A stretch of DNA of 64,000 bases from Streptomyces sp. L2. GTDB taxonomy: Bacteria; Actinomycetota; Actinomycetes; Streptomycetales; Streptomycetaceae. The stretch's first letter is position 1. The number at the start of each line of letters is the position of its first letter. This document shows, in pieces, positions 16,391-24,548 of the stretch. The notes beneath the pieces were generated by a model. That model saw only the letters and a program-made list of their open reading frames with translations, had not been told where the DNA came from and made no database searches. Made by a program: the position numbers and the translations under genes. Location: the NCBI RefSeq assembly GCF_004124325.1, contig NZ_QBDT01000001.1, forward strand, positions 6,386,001 through 6,450,000. The letters run 5' to 3'.

Positions 16391-16768
16391 CTACGCGTCG
16401 AGGAACTCGCCGTCGACGTACACCCACGCCCCGGCCACCCGCTCGAACCGGCTCCGCTCGTGCAGCGAACCGCCCCGGTAGGAGGCCCGGAACGTCACGG
16501 TCCCGGTGCTGTGGAAGGCAGACCCGTCGGTGCTGTCCAGCACCTCCAGCCCCGTCCACCGCATCCGCGGGTCCAGCTCCAGCCGCTCCGGCCGGGTCCG
16601 CGGATGCCAGGTGCGCAGCAGATAGCCCACGTCGCCCTTCACGAACGCGCAGTACCGCGACCGCATCAGCGCCTCGGCGCTCGGCGCGGCCGCGCCCGCG
16701 TGGAAACGGCCGCAGCAGGCGTCGTACGGCTCGGGCCATCCGCAGGGGCAGGGGGTGCGCGTGGTCAT
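16391..16768 (-). CDS. YchJ/UPF0225 family protein
   Basis: 125 residues. The N-terminal CPCGWPEPYDACCGRFHAG is a SEC-C-like zinc-binding motif (C-x-C near the start, then CC), followed by the conserved SAEALMRSRYCAFVKGD and a nuclear-transport-factor-2-like domain with TWHPRTRPE. ATG 16768 is chosen; ATG 16777 is three codons earlier. The biochemical role of UPF0225 proteins is not established. It is convergent with the GntR gene. Confidence 0.88.
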   Translation of the reverse strand: MTTRTPCPCGWPEPYDACCGRFHAGAAAPSAEALMRSRYCAFVKGDVGYLLRTWHPRTRPERLELDPRMRWTGLEVLDSTDGSAFHSTGTVTFRASYRGGSLHERSRFERVAGAWVYVDGEFLDA

Positions 16769-16817
16769 GGCACCCATTGTGGGGGAGGGCCCGGGAGGGC
16801 ATGCGGGCGGGACGCAC

Positions 16818-16845
16818 GAGGGCCCCCGCTTCCGCGAGGGCCCTC
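16818..16845 (-). terminator. terminator downstream of tRNA-Leu
   Basis: Eight-bp inverted repeat GAGGGCCC (16818-16825) and GGGCCCTC (16838-16845), immediately 3' of the tRNA. Confidence 0.6.
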
Positions 16846-16847
16846 AC

Positions 16848-16935
16848 TGGTGTCCGAGGGGGGACTTGAACCCCCACGCCCGATAAAGGGCACTAGCACC
16901 TCAAGCTAGCGCGTCTGCCATTCCGCCACCCGGAC
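16848..16935 (-). tRNA. tRNA-Leu(GAG)
   Basis: 88 bases including an encoded 3' CCA. The acceptor stem GTCCGGG pairs with CTCGGAC with one G-T pair, and the discriminator is A. The anticodon stem CTAGC/GCTAG encloses TTGAGGT, giving anticodon GAG. A long class II variable arm (GCCC/GGGC) follows, and the T arm contains GGTTCAAGTCC. All these are leucine tRNA features. Confidence 0.96.
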
Positions 16936-17147
16936 AAGGTGTCTGTCGTGCGGAGCTTCCCCCGCGGCGACGAGGGAAACATTACCAGGCTTTCGGGGAG
17001 GGCCGATCACACCCCGTCGTCGCGTCCCGCCGGCGCGAAGGGCCTGTGACGGGCCGGGACCGGTTCTGGGCAGCGGCGGCGGGCGGAGAGAGGATGAGGG
17101 GGACCACCGGCCCCGCGCGGCCGGCAGTGACAGCGGGAGGAAGCAGC

Positions 17148-18473
17148 GTGACCGACACGGACACGGCCAAGGGCGTCAGCGGCGAGGACGAGGTCGTCGA
17201 CCTCTGCCGCGAGCTGATCCGCATCGACACCAGCAACTACGGCGACCACTCCGGGCCCGGCGAACGCAAGGCCGCCGAGTACGTCGCCGAGAAGCTCGCC
17301 GAGGTGGGGCTCGATCCCGAGATCTACGAGTCGCGCCCGGGACGCGCCTCGACCGTGGCCCGCATCGTCGGCGAGGACCCGTCCCGGCCCGCGCTGCTGA
17401 TCCACGGCCACCTCGACGTCGTACCGGCCAACGCCGGCGACTGGACCCACCACCCCTTCTCCGGCGAGGTCACCGACGGGTGCGTGTGGGGGCGCGGCGC
17501 CGTCGACATGAAGGACATGGACGCCATGACCCTCGCCGTCGTCCGCGACCGGCTGCGCAGCGGGCGCCGGCCGCCCCGGGACGTCGTGGTCGCCTTCCTC
17601 GCCGACGAGGAGGCCGGCGGCACCTATGGCGCCCGGTACCTGGTCGACCACCACCCCGAGCTGTTCGAGGGCGTCACCGAGGGCATCAGCGAGGTCGGTG
17701 GCTTCTCCTTCACCATCAGCGAGCAGCGCCGGCTCTACATGATCCAGACGGCCGAGAAGGGCATGCACTGGATGAAGCTGACCGTGGCCGGGACCGCCGG
17801 CCACGGCTCCATGATCCACCGGGACAACGCCATCACCGAGCTGTCCGAGGCGGTCGCCCGGGTCGGCCGGCACGAGTTCCCGGTCCGGGTCACCAAGACC
17901 ACCCGGGCCTTCCTCGACGAACTGGGCGACGCCCTCGGCATCGAGCTGGACCCCGACGACATGGAGACGACGCTCACCCGGCTGGGCGGCATCGCCAAGC
18001 TCATCGGCGCGACCCTGCGCAACACCGCCAACCCCACCCAGCTGAACGCCGGTTACAAGGTGAACGTCATCCCCGGCGAGGCCACCGCGCACATCGACGG
18101 ACGGTTTCTGCCCGGCCACGAGGAGGAGTTCCTGGCCGACATCGACCGGCTCCTCGGCCCGCACGTCCGGCGCGAGGACGTGCACCACGACAAGGCCCTG
18201 GAGACCACCTTCGACGGGCCGATCGTCGCGGCCATGCAGTCCGCGCTGCTCGCCGAGGACCCCACCGCCAAGGCGATCCCCTACATGCTGTCCGGCGGCA
18301 CCGACGCCAAGTCCTTCGACGACCTCGGCATCCGCGGCTTCGGCTTCGCCCCGCTGAAGCTGCCGCCCGAGCTGGACTTCGCCGGGATGTTCCACGGCGT
18401 CGACGAGCGGGTGCCGGTGGACGGCCTGAAGTTCGGCGTACGGGTGCTCGACCGGTTCCTCGACGCGTCGTGA
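17148..18473 (+). CDS. M20/M25/M40 family metallopeptidase (dipeptidase or deacylase type)
   Basis: 441 residues. Metal ligands appear in order: HGHLDVVPA, then WGRGAVDMKDMDA, then DEEAGG, with the C-terminal metal His in a later MFHGVDERVP. The dimerisation domain lies between (TVAGTAGHGSMIHRDNAITE). The GTG at 17148 has GGGAGG seven bases upstream. Cytoplasmic; it would hydrolyse a dipeptide or N-acyl amino acid. Transcribed toward the chaplins but separated from them by about 145 bases with a separate promoter. Confidence 0.93.
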   Translation: MTDTDTAKGVSGEDEVVDLCRELIRIDTSNYGDHSGPGERKAAEYVAEKLAEVGLDPEIYESRPGRASTVARIVGEDPSRPALLIHGHLDVVPANAGDWTHHPFSGEVTDGCVWGRGAVDMKDMDAMTLAVVRDRLRSGRRPPRDVVVAFLADEEAGGTYGARYLVDHHPELFEGVTEGISEVGGFSFTISEQRRLYMIQTAEKGMHWMKLTVAGTAGHGSMIHRDNAITELSEAVARVGRHEFPVRVTKTTRAFLDELGDALGIELDPDDMETTLTRLGGIAKLIGATLRNTANPTQLNAGYKVNVIPGEATAHIDGRFLPGHEEEFLADIDRLLGPHVRREDVHHDKALETTFDGPIVAAMQSALLAEDPTAKAIPYMLSGGTDAKSFDDLGIRGFGFAPLKLPPELDFAGMFHGVDERVPVDGLKFGVRVLDRFLDAS

Positions 18474-18541
18474 GGCCCTGCCCCCGGGTAATCGGGCGCA
18501 CGTACGAGATCGACTGAGAAGGGTGAATGCGACCATAAGCT

Positions 18542-18569
18542 CGTAGCTCCAATACTCCCTCCTCGTTAC
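18542..18569 (+). promoter_or_regulatory. BldN-type promoter of chpH
   Basis: CGTAGC (18542-18547) and CGTTAC (18564-18569) are separated by 16 bases. This resembles the sigma-BldN consensus I recall (about CGTAAC, 16-17, CGTTG), and BldN is known to drive chaplin genes. Transcription would begin near 18575, at the base of a hairpin formed by TGCGAC (18576-18581) and GTCGCA (18595-18600) just before the ribosome binding site. Confidence 0.6.
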
Positions 18570-18619
18570 AGGTGATGCGACGCCGCACCTTGGGGTCGCA
18601 TTGCCAACTAGGAGGAATA

Positions 18620-18853
18620 ATGATCAAGAAGGTCGTCGCTGCTGCGGCTGCCACTGGTGGTCTGGTTCTCGCCGGTGCGGGCCTGGCCGTCGCCGACGCG
18701 GGTGCCCAGGGTGCCGCCGTGCACTCGCCGGGTGTCCTTTCCGGCAACGTCGTCCAGGTGCCGGTTCACGTCCCCGTGAACGTCTGCGGCAACACGGTCA
18801 ACGTGATCGGGCTCCTGAACCCCGCCTTCGGCAACACCTGCGTCAACGACTGA
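18620..18853 (+). CDS. chpH: short chaplin ChpH
   Basis: 77 residues: a Sec signal peptide (MIKKVVAAAAATGGLVLAGA, cleaved near AVADA) followed by one chaplin domain. The domain has the hallmark VPVHVPVNVCGNTVNVIGLL and the paired Cys residues (VCGN and NTCVND) that form the disulfide. Secreted chaplins assemble into amyloid-like fibrils that coat aerial hyphae. ATG 18620 follows AGGAGG. The next gene downstream is a long chaplin, the same order as chpH-chpC in S. coelicolor. Confidence 0.96.
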   Translation: MIKKVVAAAAATGGLVLAGAGLAVADAGAQGAAVHSPGVLSGNVVQVPVHVPVNVCGNTVNVIGLLNPAFGNTCVND

Positions 18854-18889
18854 CGCCGACTCCCCGAGGGGCGTCGTCTCTTACGTGCC

Positions 18890-18928
18890 GCCGGCCCCGG
18901 AGCGCGCGCCATGCGCTCCGGGGCCGGC
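18890..18928 (+). terminator. terminator of chpH
   Basis: Perfect 16-bp inverted repeat (18890-18905 and 18913-18928) with a seven-base loop, between chpH and the long chaplin gene. Confidence 0.8.
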
Positions 18929-19006
18929 CGGTCTCTTCCCGCGGACCGCTTTCCGCGTCTCCGCGGTGCACGCACAGCAGGATCCAAGGCAGGGGGGAAC
19001 TCGAGA

Positions 19007-19846
19007 ATGCGACAGGGCACCCGCAAGGGCCTGATGACCGTGGCCGCCGCCACCGGCGTGATCGCCGCCGCGAGCGGCTACGCGCACGCCGACGCGAGCG
19101 CGGCCGGCTCAGCAGCCGGCTCGCCCGGCGTACTGTCCGGCAACACCGTGCAGGCGCCGGTGCACGTGCCGGTCAACGTCTGCGGCAACACCGTGAACGT
19201 CGTCGGTCTGCTGAACCCGGCGATGGGCAACAGCTGCGCCAACCACGGCGGGGCCTCCGGGGGAGGGCACCACCGCGGCTCCGGCGGCTCGCACGCGGGC
19301 GGGCACACCGCCGGCTCGCCGGGCGTCGGCTCTGGAAACACCGTGCAGGTACCGGTCGACGTGCCGGTCAACGTGTGCGGCAACAGCGTCAACGTGATCG
19401 GCCTGGGCAACGCCGTCACCGGCAACGACTGCGCGAACGGCGGCAGCGGCCACGGCAACCCGGGGACACCGGGGCACCCGGGGCACCCTGGTCACCCGGG
19501 GCACCCGTGTCCGCCTGACCACCCGGGCCACCCGGGTACGCCTGGTCACCCCGGGCATCCCGGGAACCCGGGGACGCCGGGCAAGCCCGGGCACCCCGGT
19601 ACGCCGGGGAATCCAGGTACGCCCGGACACCCGGGCACGCCGAACACCCCGCCCAGCACGAGCGGGCACACACCGCACACCTCCACGCAGGTCCGGCAGC
19701 AGGGCGGCGATTCCGGCCAGTCCCTGAGCGGCGCCCAGCTCGCGCACACCGGCAGCGACGTGCCGATGGGTCTCGCGCTGCCGGTCGGCGCGGGTGCGCT
19801 GCTCGCCGGCGCGGTGTTGTACCGCAAGGCCAGGGCCGCGGCGTGA
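19007..19846 (+). CDS. chpC: long cell-wall-anchored chaplin with collagen-like spacer (ChpC type)
   Basis: 279 residues. Signal peptide ends near ADASA (about 30). Chaplin domains lie at about 39-80 and 103-143, each with the VPVNVCGN motif and a second Cys. A Gly/His/Ser linker separates them. Residues about 149-212 are a collagen-like G-x-P tract (GTPGHPGHP type) containing one unpaired Cys (168). The C-terminus has the sortase motif LAHTG (245-249), a hydrophobic span and RKARAAA. Sortase E-type enzymes would anchor it to peptidoglycan. ATG 19007 follows GGGGGGAA. Long chaplins recruit the short ones to the surface. Confidence 0.94.
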   Translation: MRQGTRKGLMTVAAATGVIAAASGYAHADASAAGSAAGSPGVLSGNTVQAPVHVPVNVCGNTVNVVGLLNPAMGNSCANHGGASGGGHHRGSGGSHAGGHTAGSPGVGSGNTVQVPVDVPVNVCGNSVNVIGLGNAVTGNDCANGGSGHGNPGTPGHPGHPGHPGHPCPPDHPGHPGTPGHPGHPGNPGTPGKPGHPGTPGNPGTPGHPGTPNTPPSTSGHTPHTSTQVRQQGGDSGQSLSGAQLAHTGSDVPMGLALPVGAGALLAGAVLYRKARAAA

Positions 19847-19878
19847 CGCGGAACGCCGCCGTACCGGCACGCTGATCA

Positions 19879-19914
19879 CGGAGCGGGCCCGCCATCCCGG
19901 CGGGGCCCGCTCCG
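19879..19914. terminator. terminator between the long chaplin and the convergent DUF5703 gene
   Basis: A 15-bp arm (19879-19893) pairs with 19899-19914, with one bulged G and a five-base loop. Confidence 0.75.
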
Positions 19915-19929
19915 TTCAGTTGGGTCGCC

Positions 19930-20118
19930 TCACCACGTGGCCCGCACCTGGCGGATGATGCGCCGGCGCAACCGCACCCTGCGGCTGCCGTCGCGCAGCA
20001 GGCTCAGTCGGTCCAACTCCCAGTGTCCGTACTCGGCATGGTCCGTCAGCAGACGCGTCGCATCCTTGCGGGACACCCCGCGCGGCACGTACACGTCGAC
20101 AAATTCGTATTCCGGCAT
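19930..20118 (-). CDS. DUF5703 small basic protein
   Basis: 62 residues, beginning MPEYEFVDVYVPRGVSRKDA and ending in an Arg-rich tail (RRVRLRRRIIRQVRATW). No membrane segment. The pattern matches the actinobacterial DUF5703 family, whose function is not known. It lies between the long chaplin gene and the acidic-protein gene and is divergent from the latter, with 47 bases between starts. Confidence 0.85.
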   Translation of the reverse strand: MPEYEFVDVYVPRGVSRKDATRLLTDHAEYGHWELDRLSLLRDGSRRVRLRRRIIRQVRATW

Positions 20119-20165
20119 CGCATCTATTGTGCGGGCTGGGGCCCGGTACGGATAGCGTCTGCACT

Positions 20166-20885
20166 ATGTCTGATGCTGCGCAGCCCACCGCTGCCGAGGT
20201 ACGCGCCGCCGCCGAGGCGGTCAAGACCGCGCTCGACCGCCACCTGGCCGCGGTCGAACGCAGGTCGGGGGAGGACGACCCGGCCGTCTACGAGGCGTTC
20301 AACCAGCTCGCCGCGGCCGCCGAGGTGTACGACGAGCTGCTGTACGAGCGCTACGACGAGGTCACGCCCTTCGAGATCCCCGGTGCGGACGACTCGCTGC
20401 CGCCGTACGCCGGACCCGAGGAGCCGAACGCGCTCAGCGTGCTGATCCGGCGCGACTACTCCGTGGTGGAACCGCAGCGGCTGCTGGCGCAGGCCCAGCG
20501 GGTCGAGGCGGTGGACCGCGAGGACCTGGGCGGCAGGGACGAGGACGGCACGAGCACCGTGCACGGGGCGCTCGGCGTCCTGTTCGGCGAGTTCGAACCC
20601 GACGAGATCGCCTCCCGGCACAAGGAGTTCGGCCTGGAGGAGGGCGACTCCACGCTCTGGGTCACCGCCGCGGACGACCCGGCCGAGCCGGGGGAGTGGC
20701 TGGAGGCACCGTTCGACGAGGTGGACCCGGAGCGGGTGGTGTGCCGGTTCGACGTCAGCGCGGTGTTCGACGAGGAGGACGACGAGGGGGACGACGAGGA
20801 CGCCGACGGGCTGGACGAGGTGGACCTCGGGGAAGACGAGGAAGAGGACGAGGGGGATCTGGAGCGGTTGGACGCGGACAGGTGA
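20166..20885 (+). CDS. conserved actinobacterial protein with acidic tail
   Basis: 239 residues. An Ala-rich helical N-terminal half (KTALDRHLAAVERRSGE and LAAAAEVYDELLYERYDEV) is followed by a mixed domain (HGALGVLFGEFEPDEIASRH) and, from about residue 200, a tail of mostly Asp and Glu. No catalytic motif is recognised. There is no ribosome binding site, and TAGCGT sits seven bases before the ATG, suggesting a leaderless transcript. Probably cytoplasmic; acidic tails of this type often contact basic proteins, but no role can be assigned. Confidence 0.8.
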   Translation: MSDAAQPTAAEVRAAAEAVKTALDRHLAAVERRSGEDDPAVYEAFNQLAAAAEVYDELLYERYDEVTPFEIPGADDSLPPYAGPEEPNALSVLIRRDYSVVEPQRLLAQAQRVEAVDREDLGGRDEDGTSTVHGALGVLFGEFEPDEIASRHKEFGLEEGDSTLWVTAADDPAEPGEWLEAPFDEVDPERVVCRFDVSAVFDEEDDEGDDEDADGLDEVDLGEDEEEDEGDLERLDADR

Positions 20886-20958
20886 GGCCGGCCGGCGGTG
20901 CCGTGGGGCCCGAGGGCGACACGGCACCGCCGGTCCTGGCCGCGGAGGCGGCTCCGCG

Positions 20959-23364
20959 CTAGTTCTCCGGGTGGGCCGGTGTGGTCAGCAGGGTCCCCAG
21001 ACGGGTCGTGCGGGGCTTGGCCGGAATCTCCGCCACCGCCTTCGGCAGGGCCTGTTCGACTCCGTGGACCACGGACAGGTGGCGCTCCGCCCGGCCGAAC
21101 GCCGTGTACACCCACGGTCTGCTGAGGGCCCGCGTGGCGTCGCCCGGCAGCACGACGACCGCCGCCGGCCAGCGGCTGCCCACCGCCTGGTGCGCCGTCA
21201 GCGCCCAGCCGTGCCGCAGCGACCGCTCCACCTGTTCCCTCGGTACGACCACGGGGGCGCCCGCACACTCCACGTGCAGCCCGTCGGCGTCGGCCCGCAC
21301 CACCCGGCCCGCCACCGTACGGCCCGGGGCGGGGGAGTAGGCGATCCGGTCACCGGGGTCGAAGCCGCCGAAACGGCCCGGGCCGGGGTTGAGACGCTCT
21401 TTGAGGGCCGCGTTCAGGGCCCGGGTGCCCGCGGCGCCGCCGTGCCCCGGGGTGATCACCACCGTCTGCTCCGCGGGAACGCCGAGCGCGCGCGGCACCG
21501 AGTCGGCGACCAGCTGTACCGTCCGGTGCACGGCCTCGCCCGCGTCCCGCACCGGAACGATCACGATCTCCTTGCCGGGCGCCGCCACCTGGTTCAGCTC
21601 ACCCACGCCGATGCCCGAGACCAGCTCGCCGAGCGGCCCGGGATCGGGGGTGCGGGAGGCGATCTGCGGGCAGAAGCGGGCCGCGAGCAGGTCGGCGAAG
21701 ACCCGCCCGGGGCCGGCCGACCACAGCACCGCCGGATCGCCGCTCAACACCAGCCGGGTGCCGTCGGCCAGCGACTCCACCAGCATCGCGGCACTCTCCA
21801 CGCCGAGTTGGGGAGCGTCCAGCACGACCAGCAGATCGAGATCCAGCGCACCCTCCGCGTCCCGCCCGGGCCCTTCCACCCCGGCCAGCAGACCGTCCAC
21901 GGTCCCCACCATCGGGTGCCCGCCGTCGCCGGCCGGGAGCAGCGGGCCGGCGCCGGTGCCGACCGGTTCGGCCCCGCCGTTCCCGGTCCGCCGGGGGCCG
22001 GCTGCCGAGGAGGGGTCGGGCGGCCCGGCGGTGGCCATGGCGGCCGCCTCAGGGCCGTCGCCCCCGGTCGCCCCCAGCGCATCGGTGCCTGTGCCGGCCG
22101 GCTGACGGCCGCTGTTCTCCGCGGCGGCGAGAAGTGTCGCGAAGTGGCGCTGTCCGTCGGGGGTGTGGCAGGCGGCGAAGGCGCGCAGGCCCGCGGCGCG
22201 GGCGGCGGCGAGCAGTGCGGCCGGTTCGGTCCGGGCGGTCTCACCGCCGGTGTGCAGGACCACGCCGTACGCCGCGACCGCGCGGGCCAGCTCCGCCGCG
22301 CCTCCCGACGCACCGGCCGTCCCGGGGAGCTCGGCCGCCGCTTTCTCCCAGGTCTCCGACGCCTCCTCGGACACGGAGTTGACCAGTCGGGCCAGGCCGT
22401 CGGCGAGGCTCTCCTCGGCGAGGGCGTACCGCTCCAGGCCGACGAGGACCCGCACCGGCCGCTCGGCCTCCTCCTCGCCCTCCTCCCGCGGCGCCGGGGC
22501 GCCGGGCTCCTCCAAGGCGTCCTGGAAGGCCAGCGCCTCGCCCTCCGCGAGCGCGTTCTGCACGGCGGCGTCGGCGTCCGGCACGCCCTGCCGGTCCAGC
22601 GCCGTGGTCAGCGCCGGCAGGTCCAGGGCGGTGTGCCCGGCCACGGCGGCCTGCTCCAGCAGCCAGACCGTGAGCGCGCGTCCGCGCCGCTCGTCGTCCG
22701 GGCCGCACTCCGCGCCCAGCAGCGTCCGCGCGAACCCGTCGGCCTGCTCCGGCCGCACACCGGCGACCCGGAGCAGCTGCCACGGGTCGTCCCGCAGGGC
22801 GGCGCCGGCGCCCTCGCCGAGGACGGCGGCCAGCTGAGGCGCGAGGGCGTCCGGGGCCCCTCCCTCGGCCAGCACGCCGCGTACGGCGTCGACGGCTTCG
22901 GGCGCGGGACCGCCGGGCCGGACCGCCGGGGTGGGCTCCGGGCGGCGGACGGGCTCCGGGGCGGGGCGGCGCGGGGCCGGCTCGGGCTCGTCGAACACCG
23001 CGGTGACCGGCTTCTCGCCGCTCTCCACCGCGCGGACCGCGGCGAGCAGGTCCGCCGCCTTGCCGCTGAGCTTCGTCCCGCTCGCGATCGGCCCGTCCTT
23101 CTCGGCCTTCCGCCGTGCGATCCGCTCCCGCTCGACCCGCTGGGCGGCCAACTCGGCCTCGGCCTCCGACAACTTCGCCGCGTCGGCCCCTTCGGCCCCT
23201 TCGGCCCCGGTACCCGTACCCGGCGCCGTCGTGTCGCCCGCCGCGTCCTCGCCGGCGTCCTCGGCCGGGCCGCTGTCGGTCGTTGCCGTGTCCCCGTCCT
23301 CGGGCTCCCGGTGGTCCGGGGTCCGCGGTCCGGGTTCCTCCGTGGTCTCCGGCTCCGTGCTCAC
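20959..23364 (-). CDS. RecD-like helicase homologue with degenerate ATPase motifs
   Basis: 801 residues. The first ~155 are charged and disordered; 156-330 carry helix-hairpin-helix-like repeats as in RecD2. Residues 366-800 align by motif with RecD helicases, but key residues are lost: motif I is HTGGETARTE (371-380), with no GKT; motif II is VVLDAPQL in place of DEAS. SGDPAVLWSAGPG (541-553), VVITPGHGGAAGTRALN and the late LTAHQAVGSRWPAAVVVLP keep the RecD order without the usual Lys/Gln. A low-complexity insert (~420-490) separates motifs I and II. It is therefore unlikely to hydrolyse ATP. GTG 23364 overlaps the aldo/keto reductase stop as GTGA. Confidence 0.82.
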   Translation of the reverse strand: MSTEPETTEEPGPRTPDHREPEDGDTATTDSGPAEDAGEDAAGDTTAPGTGTGAEGAEGADAAKLSEAEAELAAQRVERERIARRKAEKDGPIASGTKLSGKAADLLAAVRAVESGEKPVTAVFDEPEPAPRRPAPEPVRRPEPTPAVRPGGPAPEAVDAVRGVLAEGGAPDALAPQLAAVLGEGAGAALRDDPWQLLRVAGVRPEQADGFARTLLGAECGPDDERRGRALTVWLLEQAAVAGHTALDLPALTTALDRQGVPDADAAVQNALAEGEALAFQDALEEPGAPAPREEGEEEAERPVRVLVGLERYALAEESLADGLARLVNSVSEEASETWEKAAAELPGTAGASGGAAELARAVAAYGVVLHTGGETARTEPAALLAAARAAGLRAFAACHTPDGQRHFATLLAAAENSGRQPAGTGTDALGATGGDGPEAAAMATAGPPDPSSAAGPRRTGNGGAEPVGTGAGPLLPAGDGGHPMVGTVDGLLAGVEGPGRDAEGALDLDLLVVLDAPQLGVESAAMLVESLADGTRLVLSGDPAVLWSAGPGRVFADLLAARFCPQIASRTPDPGPLGELVSGIGVGELNQVAAPGKEIVIVPVRDAGEAVHRTVQLVADSVPRALGVPAEQTVVITPGHGGAAGTRALNAALKERLNPGPGRFGGFDPGDRIAYSPAPGRTVAGRVVRADADGLHVECAGAPVVVPREQVERSLRHGWALTAHQAVGSRWPAAVVVLPGDATRALSRPWVYTAFGRAERHLSVVHGVEQALPKAVAEIPAKPRTTRLGTLLTTPAHPEN

Positions 23365-24344
23365 AGCGTGCTCCAGTCGTGATCGGGATATCGGTGCACG
23401 GGCGCCGACACATCGTCCAGCGCCCGGCAGATCTCGTCAGGAAGACTAAGGGCCTCCACTGACAACGCGGCCGTGAGCTGCTGCGCGGTGCGCGCGCCGA
23501 CGATCGGCGCGGCGACGCCGGGCCGGTCCCGGACCCAGGCGAGGGCCACCTGCAGCGGGGTGACCGCGAGCCCGTCCGCCGCGGTCGTCACCGCGTCCAC
23601 GATGCGGGTCGCGGTGTCGTCGAGGTACGGCTCGACGAACGGCGCCAGGTGCTCCAGGGCGCCGCGGGAGTCCGGGGGAGTGCCGTTGCGGTACTTGCCG
23701 GTGAGCACACCCCGGCCGAGCGGGGAGGAGGGCAGCAGGCCGACGCCCAGGTCGAGCGCGGCGGGCAGCACCTCGCGCTCGACGCCGCGCTGGAGCAGCG
23801 AGTACTCCATCTGCGTGCTGGCCAGCCGGGTGCGGGCGCCCGGCACCGCGAGCTGCCAGGTGGCGGCCTTGGCCAGCTGCCAGCCGCAGAAGTTGGACAC
23901 GCCGGCGTACCGGGCGCGGCCGCTGCTGACGGCCAGGTCGAGGGCCTGGAGGGTCTCCTCCAGGGGGGTCCCGGGGTCGTACGCGTGCACGTGCCACACG
24001 TCGACGTAGTCCGTGCCGAGGCGGGCCAGGGAGGCGTCGAGGGCGGCGAGCAGATGGCCGCGCGAGCCGTCGAAACGGCGGTCGGGGTCGGGGACGCTGC
24101 CCGCCTTGGTGGAGATGACCAGATCCCGGCGCGGTACGAGGCCTTCTATCAGCCGGCCGAGCAGATACTCCGACTCGCCGTCGCCGTACACGTCCGCGGT
24201 GTCGACGAGGGTGCCGCCGGCCTCCCAGAACGCCTTCAGCAAGTCCGCGGCGTCGTGTTCGTCGGTGTCCCGGCCCCAGGTGAGGGTGCCGAGGCCGATG
24301 CGGGACACGCGCAGGCCGGTACGGCCGAGATGCCTCTGCTCCAT
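23361..24344 (-). CDS. aldo/keto reductase
   Basis: 327 residues. The catalytic tetrad is recognisable: Asp and Tyr in DTADVYGDGESE, Lys in ISTKAG, and His in VDVWHVHAYD. SPLGRGVLTGKY and the C-terminal cofactor motif PIVGARTAQQL are also present. It reduces aldehydes or ketones with NADPH; the substrate is unknown. ATG 24344. It is translationally coupled to the RecD-like gene downstream by a GTGA overlap, an unexpected pairing with no obvious shared pathway. Confidence 0.92.
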   Translation of the reverse strand: MEQRHLGRTGLRVSRIGLGTLTWGRDTDEHDAADLLKAFWEAGGTLVDTADVYGDGESEYLLGRLIEGLVPRRDLVISTKAGSVPDPDRRFDGSRGHLLAALDASLARLGTDYVDVWHVHAYDPGTPLEETLQALDLAVSSGRARYAGVSNFCGWQLAKAATWQLAVPGARTRLASTQMEYSLLQRGVEREVLPAALDLGVGLLPSSPLGRGVLTGKYRNGTPPDSRGALEHLAPFVEPYLDDTATRIVDAVTTAADGLAVTPLQVALAWVRDRPGVAAPIVGARTAQQLTAALSVEALSLPDEICRALDDVSAPVHRYPDHDWSTL

Positions 24345-24410
24345 GCGGCGAGATTACTGGCCAGAGCCGGTGCGATGGGTTGCCTGTGGACAACCCCTTT
24401 CCTGTCAGGG

Positions 24411-24440
24411 GCGTGGGGAACTGCGCGACCAGCCACCACG
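24411..24440 (+). repeat. dispersed intergenic repeat copy
   Basis: Contains GGGGCGTGGGGAACTGCGCG, one base different from the copies at 6171 and 31227. It lies between divergent genes. Confidence 0.7.
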
Positions 24441-24548
24441 CACCCGCAGACCACCACGCACCGAAACCTTCACGGCGCTCCCCGGTGAACACTCCCCTCC
24501 GCTAAGGTCGGTCCACTGGGACGTTACTCATGGGTAAGGGGATTGGGC

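Noticed and set aside
19448..19650. Possible CRISPR-like array in the long chaplin gene
   Set aside because: The repeats are in-frame GGx-xxx-CCx codons for G-x-P triplets, with no spacers of constant length.
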